From Mucidula mucida (taxonomy: Eukaryota > Basidiomycota > Agaricomycetes > Agaricales > Physalacriaceae), in NCBI GenBank assembly GCA_015501055.1, contig JADNYV010000687.1:1-17914 (forward strand): DNA of 17,914 nt, written 5' to 3'. Shown in pieces: positions 1-10,134 of this stretch. The notes beneath the pieces are model-generated. The model was not told the origin of the DNA, did not search any database, and saw nothing but the letters and a program-made list of their open reading frames with translations. Every line of letters starts with the position of its first letter. Position 1 is the first letter of the stretch. A program made the translations under genes and the position numbers.

Positions 1-708
1 GTCGTAGTATCCACAATAGATGCAGAAAGACATCAATTGTCATCTCTAAGCAATAGCCACTCGTCTTTAGATTGACTTCTTCCCCGACAATTTGTCGTTT
101 ACAAGTGAGCTGACTCAAAGAGGGGATGAAAGGGTAAGTAATAATATAGGTCGGAAACTTGAGTCAGTCATAAAGCTGTAGGAAGAGCGAAGCATGAGCA
201 TGTACTCAATAGGCGTTCGATCTGCGCCAGTATCTCGGCTCGTAACGTCAGAACAGTCTACATCCAGATCTTTGAAGAATGACTTGTGGCTGAGCGCTGA
301 TCTTCGACAGCCACTATGCCGGGTCTGTATCTCACGGATAGGCAATGACGTTTAATGCCTGAATCAAATGCCGTGAGTTGTCGAGGTTCTTACCGAGTCA
401 TTTCTCAATCGGGACAACTTGAATTAATACAGGCACTGCTCGTTAAGTAGAGGCCACGGAGAGCTCCAGAGGTAGAAATGCTTCCGAGTCTAAATCTGCT
501 TCCCAAGCTGTAATCTGCCACATTTTCAGGCAATCAGATCCAGAAGATATTGAGGAATGATACTCATCGAAGTGATTGCGGAATCGTCACTAAGAATAGA
601 CAGGTATCATGTGATCAATAACGTTGACTCCCGTCGCCGTGAGAAAATGCATTCACTTCGAACATTACCACCAAGAAACGAGTATCACGTCGACGAGCTT
701 CAGAGTCA
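1..708. other. Intergenic region left of the kinase-like gene
   Basis: I see no supportable gene in this stretch. The longest open frame, a 76-codon frame on the minus strand at 115-345, has no recognisable motif. The only structured element is the 40-nt patch at 59-98 that resembles the start of the downstream kinase-like gene (listed separately). The kinase frame is closed by an in-frame TGA at 640-642 and has no ATG between there and 709, so the promoter and 5' UTR of that gene should lie in the right half of this stretch. No TATA box was evident. Confidence 0.6.
59..98 (+). pseudogene. Short relic resembling the 5' part of the kinase-like gene
   Basis: Bases 59-98 align with 775-815 inside exon 1 of the kinase-like gene, with 34 identities in 41 columns. 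Five of the six mismatches are transitions and there is one single-base gap. In the matching frame the downstream gene reads TRLQIDFSLDEFVV, whereas here the Gln codon is TAG and the frame is lost at the gap. The similarity does not extend visibly to either side. It could be the remnant of a degraded tandem copy in the same orientation. It is short, so chance or convergent similarity cannot be excluded. Confidence 0.4.
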
Positions 709-2263
709 ATGACCTACAATGTTCACGGAAGACGTAGTTGTAGGTGGTCCATGAGCCTCGGCCTGCCGAAATTCACTCGTCTTCAGATTGATTTCTCCCT
801 CGATGAATTTGTTGTGCGCCCAGGTACAGTTGAATTCGACCTCCCCGGGCGCCTCAGATTCTGGGATGAAATAGCGCGTCCGTGGCTCTTGAAACGTGGA
901 TACGTACTCTTCAAATTCGAACCATACGACAAGGACAACATTTGGGGCTGTTACTGCTTTCCTGCCACACCGAATGTTCCTACAGATGATGATTTACCGT
1001 TCGCGCTTCACGATGATCTTCCCCTTGACCTCGCTGAGAGCTGTGAACGCTATCATTACAGACCTTTCGAAGCTTTAACCATGGTACGTGACGTGGGCCC
1101 AAAGTATACGATATCTAATTCAGCGTAGGGGCGGGTAGTGTTCGCACAAGACAAAGAAGAGCGACATGTGGCTATAAAACTTGTTCGTTCTGGCAGCGAA
1201 GAGTCGCGGATCCTACACCTCCTCTTTGATGCCCAGAAGCTCCGCGACGAGCGCATGATACCCGGAATTCTCCCAATTCTTGACATGCTACCATTTGGGG
1301 GTCATTGGCTTGCCGTTATGCCACGGTACATTCACTTTCGCAGCTGGTGTTTTTGCAACATACTGATTCATACTCTACAAGGTGGGGTGACACCGTCGGG
1401 TCACCGTGGTTCGAAAGCATGCAAGAAATTCTCACACTCATACGTTGCTTAATCGAAGGCTTGAGCCATGTCCATAGCTTTAAGATTGTACACCGAGTGA
1501 GAATTTCTGTAGCTCTCGATTACACGCGGCTGACAGTCGTTTTGAACAGGACGTTGATACATACAACATGCTTGTCAATCACGTACAGCTCACAGAGGAA
1601 ACGTCAAAATACTGTATACGACAGCGGATGCGACGGGAAGAACGGATGAAGTATGCGCTGTTCGATTTCGATTTTTCCCTTCTGCTGCCGCCCGAAACTT
1701 GCATTGAGTCTTGTCGTCGGCCCTACAAGGAGAGTGTAGTTGGACACGACACACCCATTCCTGACGTGTGGCAAGGGGAGTACGAATACAATCCTTTCGC
1801 CTACGACGTCGGCTGTTTGGGGGAGTTCTTCTGTTATGGGTTTCAAGTCAGTCAATTTTGCTCTAGTCCTGCTATGTAGTCCTAACACTCGCATCAGCAT
1901 CTTACACCCCTGGTACCTATGTTGGCGCCTCTTTTTGACGGCCTGGTTCACTGGAATGTTGAGTCACGATTAACCGCTGCCCAAGCCTTGCAGTTCTTCG
2001 ATGATATGTATCCTCATCTCGACCAGGAGCAATTGCAGAGTTATCCGCCGAAGTATGACCTGCTCACCAGCCTGCCTTATGAGGAGCATGATCGTTGGGC
2101 TGGCTTGCCAAAGGACTTCGTGAAACAGTGGTCGCATATGCGCATGCCGAAGGTTCCAATAACTATCAAGCTGTTGCGTTTGATATGTAGACCTCGCTTT
2201 GGTGCTGCATTGGTGCGGACACTGAAGAGGATGATAGACAAACTAACTTGGCGGCTGTTGTGA
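709..2263 (+). CDS. Protein kinase-like protein (Agaricomycete-expanded family), possible pseudokinase
   Basis: Exons read from the sequence are 709-1083, 1129-1325, 1382-1496, 1550-1846 and 1898-2263, giving 449 residues in one uninterrupted frame. All four introns are GT-AG and 45-56 nt long. Kinase landmarks are VAIK at about 139-142 (the ATP-binding Lys), HRD at about 228-230 followed by N235, and DFDFS at about 268-272 where active kinases have DFG. The usual Lys two residues after the HRD Asp is Asp (HRDVD), so catalysis is doubtful. The later PFAYDVG and HLTPLVPMLAPLFD segments match, from memory, a large Agaricomycete family of kinase-like proteins of this length. ATG 709 is the first Met in the open frame; Met at 751 is an alternative start. 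AATAAA at 2381 is a plausible 3' signal. Substrate and role are unknown. Confidence 0.8.
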
Positions 2264-2811
2264 CCGGTGTTGCGAAGAACGCTTCGACATATGAGGCGGT
2301 CAAAAGGTTCATCGCCCTTGCTGATTGTATGTTGATCAGAGAGAACAAAAGTCATCGCCATGTATTTATCTGATTTTTGGAATAAATTCCTCGTCCGTCA
2401 CAAACGGTATCGCATGATTCGTCTTCTCGGACTGGGTCGAACTTTCTCTCTCGACACCCACAGTCTAATCAGTGGCGTCGCGTGATGATGAAATAATTCG
2501 GCGTTTGATGAGATGCGCCGAACAGTACGACGCGGTACGTGTTTTACAAATCGGCGCCAGGTTTGAGAAAGGAATGGGGGTCTGGAGAGACACTTGACAA
2601 GCTTGTTAGTTTTGAGTAGTAGACATCAAGTAGTGCAGGAACAGTAACAGGACCGGCAGTGGCGTCAGAACTTATCCTTGAACGTTGAAGCTTTGAAGCG
2701 TCAAGCCCATGGATTCCGCTCATGTTGTACACACGTGTTGACGCGACTGGACTGTGCCTTAGTGTTCCCTGTGTGATGGCGTAACATTCCTTCTATTCGT
2801 CTACTGCCATC
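2264..2811. other. Intergenic region between the kinase-like and MYND genes
   Basis: This holds the probable 3' UTR of the kinase-like gene, including AATAAA at 2381-2386, and the upstream region of the MYND gene. A 62-codon minus-strand frame at 2544-2732 has no recognisable features and I did not accept it as a gene. Nothing else stands out. Confidence 0.55.
2381..2386 (+). terminator. AATAAA polyadenylation-like signal for the kinase-like gene
   Basis: A perfect AATAAA lies 118 bases after the kinase-like stop codon. This is a reasonable distance for a fungal 3' end signal. Fungal signals are loose, so this is only suggestive. Confidence 0.4.
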
Positions 2812-4473
2812 ATGCCCGTCGTTGCAATGTCATTTGAGCTTCCCAAAACGCAGCATGCTCTCGCTGCGCCCGAAAAATGGAATCAGGACTGGGAGACTCT
2901 TTTGAAAAGGGGCCTCATCACCCCCCGCGTCTTCCTTTCTAACATCACGAACACCTGGCGTCTTGGGATAGACGAACTGTACCTGGAGTACTCTCTTCTT
3001 CACAGCTCTACCTGCAAAATCCAGTTTCGCATGAGCATCCGGGCTATGCACTACTACGAATGATTGGAGACGGCCTGGATAAATGCTAAAAAACAAGAGC
3101 GGCAAGCACGTTCTCATTGGAATGTCCACAGTCTGCTCAAAGGCCAGCAATTTGAATGATGCCAGGGGATCTTGTGGCGATTATGTACGGCTTGAGAAGC
3201 TTAGTGGCGAGCCCGCGACTTTCCTGGACTTGTTCAAGTCTCTCATCTTGGACGATTTGACCAAGGTCCCTGGTACTCCCCGCTATATTCCCCACGCTGA
3301 ATGGGACAAGTACTCAGCCAAGATTGAAAAATCTGGTACAGAAATGGAAAAGATTTCCATGAAATACCTAATAATTCTTCGAACGAAACTCATATGTATG
3401 TTACTGCGACGTCTCTGGTACCTCCAAGTTGAACATTCACGTAGACATGGTTACGGAATTTTCTTTCCTCTCATCCCTTGGCGAACCGCTTCCGGATCTC
3501 ACAGTTGCGAAGCACCGCGGCGGGCCCGCGCCGGACAATACCACTGGGATACCATTGGAGGTGTTGAAAAAGATGCGAGAACTGAATCTAGGGAAACAGC
3601 AGAGCAAGAAGGTCATTAAAGAGGACAAAATTGCCCAGAAGGCGCGAAGTGATATGTACCGGGTGCCCAAAGAGGCAGGGACCTGGCGAGTCTTTTCAAC
3701 AGTGTCAACGCTGCAAAGAGCGCATGGATCGTGATATTCCGTATTGCTCTAGGTATACGCATCTTCCCGTCCAATTTTCTTTCTGACAAGCATGATATAG
3801 GGAATGTCAAGTAAGCCATTGGAAGCACCACAAGATCATCTGCGGGAAACCGATGAATTTAGAAACCGCCCTCGCATCCGCCATCCCGAAAGTCACGCCG
3901 CCAGGCCAGGAACCTTCATCGCCCAACAGCGGCATAGATGACGCTCCATTGCCCAACGTCCCTCCTCCTAAGGACGGCTTCAAGCGTAGCTTCGCGTTGA
4001 TGAAGCACATTCAATACCTTAACAAGTTCCCCAAAGTCGATCCGCGTCGCAGAACGAAACCCAGATGGACATTCCCTACCCGCCCGTGGAGAGCATGTTC
4101 CGTATCGTGCGCAACAAGGCCATGACGACGGGCAGCTTGATTGGCGTGGCAATAGTGTGCCACTACGTCGTCTGGTTCTTCATCGCGAAAGGGATGGAGG
4201 GGACACATGATATCGACTGCATTGCTGAGCATTTGGCGAAGGAGTGGGAGACTCCGGTGGCCGACCTGAAAAAGACGGTTTCGGAGTTGCATGAGGAGTA
4301 TCTTGAGGAGCCGTATAATAGGCCGTGAGTGATTCTTTTCTTATTTTCTCCCAAACGAATGTCAACTGGATGCTTGTAGTCCGCTCATGTCGAATGTGGA
4401 CCCTCGACATTGGGCTGCCTTCCTTGCTGCCGGTCCTCTCGATTTGCAAAAGACGATCGTCTTCAAGAGTTAG
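2812..4473 (+). pseudogene. MYND zinc-finger protein gene with many frame breaks
   Basis: The coding signal runs from ATG 2812 (MPVVAMSF) to TAG 4471-4473 but changes frame repeatedly. Breaks lie near 2929-3006, 3080, 3155, 3215, 3360, 3415, 3640-3655 and 4045-4055. Most steps correspond to one missing base and at least one to an extra base. They do not coincide with GT-AG introns, except that an intron 2929-3005 could explain the first. The MYND finger itself is intact. CTGC (from 3655), CQRC, YCSREC and HKIIC supply all eight Cys/His ligands, and a 48-nt intron (3753-3800) splits the third pair. A second intron, 4325-4379, leads to a short last exon ending FKS. MYND domains usually bind proline-rich partners; the role of this protein is unknown. 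It is either a pseudogene or a gene with a badly resolved consensus. It is convergent with the next F-box gene, with 43 bases between the stops. Confidence 0.75.
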
Positions 4474-4516
4474 CTGTGTGGCTTTCATTGTAAGAACCTG
4501 TACTTTGCATGCTTGT

Positions 4517-6091
4517 TTAATCTTTGTCAGTACATATCCTAGTCTCCACTACTGTCCCGGACTGTCTAAGAGAGACAATATTGTGCTCAGGCAGGTACGG
4601 ACCTTCATAACATTCATCCATGTACTGTAGCTCGAGCAACTCTAGTTGGGCAACGCCGTTTTCCTCGCAATTTGTGGCGCGGTTCCTGAGAAGGTCCAGA
4701 ATCTGAGGCACCTGTTCACAGGAATACGAAAAGTGCAATTCGGCGAGTCTGGGAAAGAGACCAGTCGATTTGGATAACAATCGAAGCAGAGTGGCAGGGA
4801 TTGTGTCTCGAATATCATTAAAGTCCCTCATAATCAGGAAGAATTTCTCCAGATACTTCCCAACATGAGGAGATTTCAAACACTCTTCTAGTCCATCCTC
4901 TATCTGTGCATCCGAGAAAGGGCAATCATGATGGTGAGGCCAGCGGACGTCCAATGTAAGGCTGCTGATTTGGCAGGACGAGCGCTCGAAGAGTTTCATC
5001 AATGGCTCCGGACAGAACTTGAATGGCTTGAGATCCAAATGCTGGAGACGCGGGATGGTGAGATGATTCAAAACGATCCCATGCTGATCGTCTTTATAAG
5101 GATGGGCATACTTAAAGGTAAGCGACTCGAGATGTTCGTGTGTGAGGGGTTCCTGTACAAAGGGAATCATGTCGGGATATGTGTACAGACGGCAATGGAT
5201 GGATTTTAGTCTCGTCAAAACTCGAAGATATGAGAGAACCTCCAATGGAAAGATATGATCCAACAAAATCAACTGACTGAGCTGTGTGCCAAAAGGGGAG
5301 AGAACCTCCGGGGAAGCATTCGTGGTGAGGGAGGTAAGTGCAGGCAAACTCTGCAGCAAAATTTCTGTCCATGATTGAGTTTCACTGTGATGCCAGGCTT
5401 CGGAGCATTGTAATGTCAAGGTTGTGAGCCTCGAGGCGCGGGGTATCCGATCCAGGGTGCCTAAATTGCTGCCGTTCGGGATATGCAAGTGGAGCGTCTC
5501 GCAGCGTGGTAGGTACGCAGACAAGAGTTGCTGAGCGTGTTTGTTGTCATTGATGTGATATGAAAGCTCTACAGGAAGCGTCCCAGCAGAACCCAGCCAC
5601 CTTTGATTAAGCTCCGCCCCTTTTCGTACGATAGCAAAACTATTCCATAGACGGGGTGTGGACAAAGCGACCTCTCGCCAACGGCGACAAATTCCCAAAA
5701 GGTGCAGGCGGGATTTTAGAAATATGAGATTCCGGCGACAACCCCAGGAAGGATCAACGGGGTGGTCTGGCAACTGGTGCATGTCGCAGTACGCAGTGAA
5801 TATATTGCTGAGTATCTCTGGGGGCAAGGAGCGTATAGGGCTTGGGAGCAGAAGATTGTGATTTAGCTCTATGATGAACTCATAGGTGGCCTGTTTGTCG
5901 TGCAGACGTCGGATTTCCTCTTCCGCGCTCTCTATTTCGAGACGGCAGGTTTCGATTGAAGCCTCAATGAGGGGGCGCTCATGAGGTGCCGTGATATGAT
6001 TCGTCTTCAAGAGAGAGAAAACGTCCAGCGAAGTCTGCGAAGCCTTGACACGCGTATTTCCCTTTTTGCGTGAGCGCGTCTCTCGCTGCAT
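4517..6091 (-). CDS. F-box/leucine-rich-repeat-like protein, intact
   Basis: This is a single 524-residue frame with no introns, as is usual for Agaricomycete F-box genes. Residues about 28-45 carry the segment TNHITAPHERPLIEASIE, followed by a charged helical stretch (about 45-80) that looks like a coiled coil. The F-box-like motif follows, with RSLPPEILSNIF and then GICRRWREVALSTPRLW at about 85-150. The remainder is rich in Leu at repeat spacing (HLESLTF, LTIPRLQHLDL, SSCQISSLTLDV), consistent with a leucine-rich solenoid. F-box proteins of this type bind Skp1 in SCF ubiquitin ligases and use the C-terminal solenoid for substrates; the substrate here is unknown. The start ATG at 6091-6089 is the first in frame. 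It is a tandem paralog of the broken gene at 6309-7845, 217 bases upstream in the same orientation. Confidence 0.88.
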   Translation of the reverse strand: MQRETRSRKKGNTRVKASQTSLDVFSLLKTNHITAPHERPLIEASIETCRLEIESAEEEIRRLHDKQATYEFIIELNHNLLLPSPIRSLPPEILSNIFTAYCDMHQLPDHPVDPSWGCRRNLIFLKSRLHLLGICRRWREVALSTPRLWNSFAIVRKGAELNQRWLGSAGTLPVELSYHINDNKHAQQLLSAYLPRCETLHLHIPNGSNLGTLDRIPRASRLTTLTLQCSEAWHHSETQSWTEILLQSLPALTSLTTNASPEVLSPFGTQLSQLILLDHIFPLEVLSYLRVLTRLKSIHCRLYTYPDMIPFVQEPLTHEHLESLTFKYAHPYKDDQHGIVLNHLTIPRLQHLDLKPFKFCPEPLMKLFERSSCQISSLTLDVRWPHHHDCPFSDAQIEDGLEECLKSPHVGKYLEKFFLIMRDFNDIRDTIPATLLRLLSKSTGLFPRLAELHFSYSCEQVPQILDLLRNRATNCEENGVAQLELLELQYMDECYEGPYLPEHNIVSLRQSGTVVETRICTDKD

Positions 6092-6308
6092 CTGAACAAA
6101 TTTGTAAATACATGGTGTTCAAGACACCTAAACACTCACACTGTACCGAGGAAGACCGCGATTTGCGTGCTCAAGCGCTCAAGGACGTCGTGGAAGGAGG
6201 ACCTTTGACCTCATGGTCACGTTTTTGCTCTTGTGTCTGCGGTACGATTGTGATATTCTTGAATGACTCTAGTAATTACATAGAAGAAGATGTATACAAG
6301 AAGAGCCT

Positions 6309-7845
6309 TTAGTCTGAATCAGATACTCGCCCACTTCTCAAATATTGAAAGGGATCAGATTTGTGAACAACGACGCGAATGTTTACGCCCTCCGATTGTC
6401 TGTATGAATCCAAAGAAGGGAATTCATCCTCCGCCTGCTCGTACGAAGACTGAAGTATAAGATGGAGGGCAGGATAACCCAGTTTGACGACACCCTGAGA
6501 TTCGCATTGTGTGACACGATTCTTGAGGAGCTGCTCAACCAAATGCGCTTGTGTAGGGGACGCCGTAAACCGCACGTCAACAAGTTTGGGCAGTCTTCCT
6601 GTCTGTGCCGATAATAGTTCCAGGACGGAACTAGGGATTACTGTCCTAGTGTGCAATGTGCCGTCATCGCGAATGAGGAGCATGAGGCGCTGGAGATGCT
6701 GGTTGACTTGTTCAATCTCCAAAAGCTCTACAAGGCGTTGTACCACCGGTACGCTCGGCGTATGGCTACGTGCCCAAGGGAGATGAAGAGAGAGAGACTC
6801 GAGTTGACAGGATGATCGTTTGAACATTGCCCGCAGTGAGTCTGCTGCGCATAAAGCAAAATCGATGTCGAGGCATCGGAGTCATGGAAGAGTAAGGCTA
6901 TCAAAGAGAGTATCATATGCAGAATCTCTGTATGCCCTTCGTGAAACCCAAGTTTGAACGTTGCTTTGCACCATGGTTCCGGTAACGATTGTTCCGGGTT
7001 CGTCCTTCTGTAGTAAACCAAAGCGAAGGGACTCCAGCCCCTTCAAGTTCTTGATACATGAGGACATCGAATGGGGAGCTTCGGCCGGACATGTATAAAT
7101 GGGTGACCTGGTTAGATAGAGGCAGGAGCATATCTGGAGGAGCATCGGTGGTAAGGGAAGTAAGCAGAGGGGAATTCTGGAAAAGAACATCCGTCCTATC
7201 TCGCAGAGTCCCAAAAGCGGGACATGAATGCTAGCTTGGTGAGCTGGGGCGCGCAGTTAAGCTGCCGCAGAGTTTGCCAGATGGCAGAGCGCAAGTGTAC
7301 ACGCACCACATGCAATCGGAGCCGTCCGAATTGAGGCATTTTGGCAATCAAAAGATGAAGATTGTCCAGGTTGTCATCCACATCGTATATGAGATCAAGC
7401 GGCACGGACGCAGCAGCATCCAGCCATTTCTGACTTGCGAAAGGTCATCCATAGACGCGGCCAGTGCCGTCCTGCGCCATCGCTGACATACATGCAACAA
7501 TGTCATGCGTGAGCGTCGGAACTGTTTAACGCGACTGAGATCGTAGGTGTCATAGGGAGCTGCAAAGGAATCCTGAAGAGTGTGCATGTCGCTAAAGGCA
7601 ACGAAGAGTTCGCAGAGGATCTCCGTAGGCAGTGGGCGCACGGGGAGCAAGATTTTATGGCCTTCGATTATCTCTTGAACGTCCCTTTTTCGCTGTTGAA
7701 GGAGAACGATGGATTCGTACAAATCCGCTATTTCGGCGTCGATCTCCTTTACATCCGCGCGATACTTTTGCATGGATTTCTGAATGATGGGTCGTTCATG
7801 AGGCGCAGTGACATGGTTGGTGCGTGTAAGTCCCAGCACGTCCAA
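6309..7845 (-). pseudogene. Decayed tandem paralog of the F-box gene
   Basis: The frame starts in homology with the intact neighbour (LDVLGLTRTNHVTAPHERPII, coiled coil, then RPLPTEILCELF and HVCQRWRRTAL), but no in-frame ATG is found and a TAA lies just upstream of the homologous start. The frame shifts near 7425-7440, where the coding sense moves to the frame reading WLDAAASVPLDLIYDV. It shifts again around 7150-7200 into the frame reading SLTTDAPPDML, and near 7050-7065 into the frame reading GLESLRFGLL. That last frame runs to the stop at 6309 except for an in-frame TGA at 6882-6884. There the neighbour has Arg in the conserved LTxPRL segment, which fits a CGA to TGA change. The C-terminal part (FKRSSCQLESLSLHL) aligns well with FERSSCQISSLTLDV of the intact copy. 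The breaks are not splice sites, so I read this as a real pseudogene. Confidence 0.8.
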
Positions 7846-8621
7846 ACGGGGCGCCGAGCTACGCCTGGCCTCGCGTTATTCTTTGTGTGGACGTAGGTTA
7901 TAGCTCGTCTCCACGGATGGACCTAACCAGAGCACAAACGGAATCAGTATCGCGTGTAAAGACATGTAGAAGTCAACAAACTTCACTCTATGAAGTGAAC
8001 TCGACAGCGTTCTCGTCCGTAAGTCGCGCGACTGGTTACGGATGCGACGATCTAAATAGATCCGTGTCGAGTACTCAATTGAGGATGGTGAGAGCCACCG
8101 GTGAGCCCAGCGATGCTGTCACACCAACGTCACGCAGACGCTCTTGATCCATTATTCTCACTTCCACGACATTCCATTTTCCGTTTGGATCGGTATACGA
8201 CAGGACTTTTCCGACTCTGACCTTTTCAATTCCCAATTGATACTGAACTCCCGTCCGATGGCACCGGTTTCGAACACTTGGCTCTACCGGGGGACATACC
8301 TACATACTTTCGCGTCGAAATTGGTACGGTCACGATGCCTGCTCACGCGCTCAAAATACAACTCCATCCGTGCTGGTAGCTGATACCTATCTCGTCTTCT
8401 CCAATGCGTATTTCATTGTGCTTCTCGAATCTCCTTGCCAACTCTATTATTTTCTTGGGTATCGCGCTCACGCTCAGGAGTTCAACCAGTTTAACCGAGT
8501 ATTCCGGATTCAAGGATCAAAGAGCTTACTCATTCAAAGCTTACTACGACGATGAGTAAGCCAGAAACTCTGCCTTTAAAAGCTGGATGTCAGAGGTTCA
8601 TGACATGACATTGTCCTCAAA
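7846..8621. other. Divergent intergenic region (F-box paralog / NAD(P)-dependent gene)
   Basis: This stretch separates the 5' end of the decayed F-box copy (minus) from the epimerase-like gene (plus). Open frames at 7887-8147 and 8144-8383 have no protein-like composition or motif and were not accepted. It contains an inverted repeat at 8525-8560 and a TTTAAA about 45 bases before ATG 8622 that could act as a weak TATA element. Confidence 0.5.
8525..8560. repeat. 9-bp inverted repeat upstream of the epimerase-like gene
   Basis: CTTACTCAT at 8525-8533 is matched exactly by ATGAGTAAG at 8552-8560, with an 18-base spacer, about 60 bases before the start codon at 8622. AGCTTACT also occurs twice within it, at 8523 and 8538. 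The position suits a paired transcription-factor site, but no known factor is assigned. Confidence 0.4.
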
Positions 8622-9988
8622 ATGACTACCACAACAAAGATCTTCCTTACCGGCGTAACAGGTAAATTCCAGATTGAGCTGTACATTGGAATAGCGCTTA
8701 ATTTCCCTCTCTCAAAGGCTACATTGGCGGCACGTTTCTATCGCAGTTGTTGTTGCATCCTTCAGTCAAGACGTTCGAGATTACCGTTCTCGTTCGGTCT
8801 GCGGAGAAGGCGCAACTCTTGAAAGCATTGAACGTCAAACCAGTTATCGGGTCCGTTTCCGACAGCAAGCTGCTCACAGAACAAGTAGCAGAAGCCGATA
8901 TCGTTTTCAACTTTGTATGAAATACTCCGACACTACATATCCTCGATTGGTGCTGATAAGGAATGCAGGTCGACTGTGACAATCTAGATGCTGCGAGGGC
9001 TATATTGGCTGGCCTGAAGCTGTACTACCAGCGGACGGGCGTACCACCCAGCTTGATACACACCGTATGTCTTGTTGTTCACTTGTGAAATTTGCTTCTG
9101 CTCATAGTACTTAGTCCGGAACAGGTAAAACACAACACCAATCCTAGAGCATCTTCCGACATTTGAGTCTGTAGGCACGCTTAGTGAATTCGCTAAGGGT
9201 ATGCACGGAACAGAAGAAGTCTACTCGGACCTCGATATCCCTCATATCGAGAGCCTCCCGCCGACAGCTCCTCATCGACATGTCGACTTGGAAATCGTGG
9301 ACGCCGACAAGCAAGGTGAGTTCATCAGTCAAATCAACAAAAAGGTCCCAGGCCGATACTCTGATTAGGTTACGCGAAGACGTACATTGTCCTACCATGC
9401 CTGGTCTACGGAGAGCCATCTGGCGTCTTGGTAGACAAAGGGATACAGAACATCTATTCCATCCAGCTACCACAACTCATCGCAGCCAGTATTGCGCGCA
9501 AACAAACGGGAGTCGTCGGGCTCGGCAAGAATGTGTGGAACAACGTTCACGTTCAAGATCGTACGTCCATAGTACTGCATTATCATTTGCCGACATACTG
9601 ACTCACCCTCGAAAATGCAGTCGCGAGCTTGTACGTCGTCCTGCTGGATCACGTTCTAGGGCTCGCATCCCATAAAGAATTCCAACACGGCCGATCGGGT
9701 TACTACTTCGCAGAGAACGGAGAGCACGAGTTCATCGACCTCTCCAAGGCTGTTGGCGCTGTCCTGAGTGACCTGGGGATCGGAAGCCCAGAGCCTCAAA
9801 CTTTTACTCCGGAGGAGGCGACGCAACCTCTGGCTGGGGCTCGGGACTATAATTTAGAAGGTCTTGTATCGACCAACTCTAGGTGTCGGGCCGACAGGAG
9901 CAAAGCTATCGGTTGGAAGCCGTCAAGGGGAACGGACGCGCTGTTCGCGAGCGCCAGCAGAGAAGTACAAGCTTTGTTATCTGCGTAG
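8622..9988 (+). CDS. NAD(P)-binding epimerase/dehydratase-like (atypical SDR) protein
   Basis: Exons are 8622-8661, 8718-8914, 8969-9064, 9115-9124, 9175-9315, 9369-9560 and 9621-9988, giving 347 residues with no break. All six introns are GT-AG and 50-60 nt long. The Rossmann nucleotide-binding loop TGVTGYIGG sits at residues 10-18, split by the first intron. Further typical segments are VRSAEKAQLL, ADIVFNF, HTSGTGTLSEF, YIVLPCLVYGEPSG and NNVHVQDLASLY, followed near the C-terminus by RADRSKAIGWKP. This pattern is typical of fungal NAD-dependent epimerase/dehydratase-family (NmrA-like, atypical SDR) proteins, usually cytosolic and without assigned substrate. Exon 4 is only 10 nt long. The gene is convergent with the MBF gene, 234 bases between stops. 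I cannot tell whether it acts as an enzyme or as a redox-sensing regulator. Confidence 0.9.
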
Positions 9989-10134
9989 GGTCTTCAGTAA
10001 CAGTATCCTTCACGAGTGTGTGCGTCCGACTATAAGTCCATGTATGTTGAATGTTCGTCGGGTAATGTGAATTCTAGTACTTTCACAGACAGCGTAGCCA
10101 ATATTAGAAGAATAAGTTCAAGCCGCCAACAGGA

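Noticed and set aside
115..345. 76-codon minus-strand open frame
   Set aside because: No motif, no splice-linked extension and composition unlike the real genes nearby.
2544..2732. 62-codon minus-strand open frame between genes
   Set aside because: Short, no recognisable features, lies in the probable promoter of the MYND gene.
2929..3005. Possible 77-nt intron in the MYND gene
   Set aside because: Frame-compatible and with a pyrimidine-rich acceptor, but the donor GTCTTC is poor and it would delete a plausible coding stretch; kept only as an alternative to a frameshift.
6309..7845. Introns as the explanation for the F-box paralog frame changes
   Set aside because: The intact tandem paralog is intronless, the shifts lack suitable GT-AG pairs, and an in-frame TGA and missing start codon remain unexplained.
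7887..8383. Two open frames in the F-box/epimerase intergenic region
   Set aside because: Composition is not protein-like and neither has a recognisable domain.
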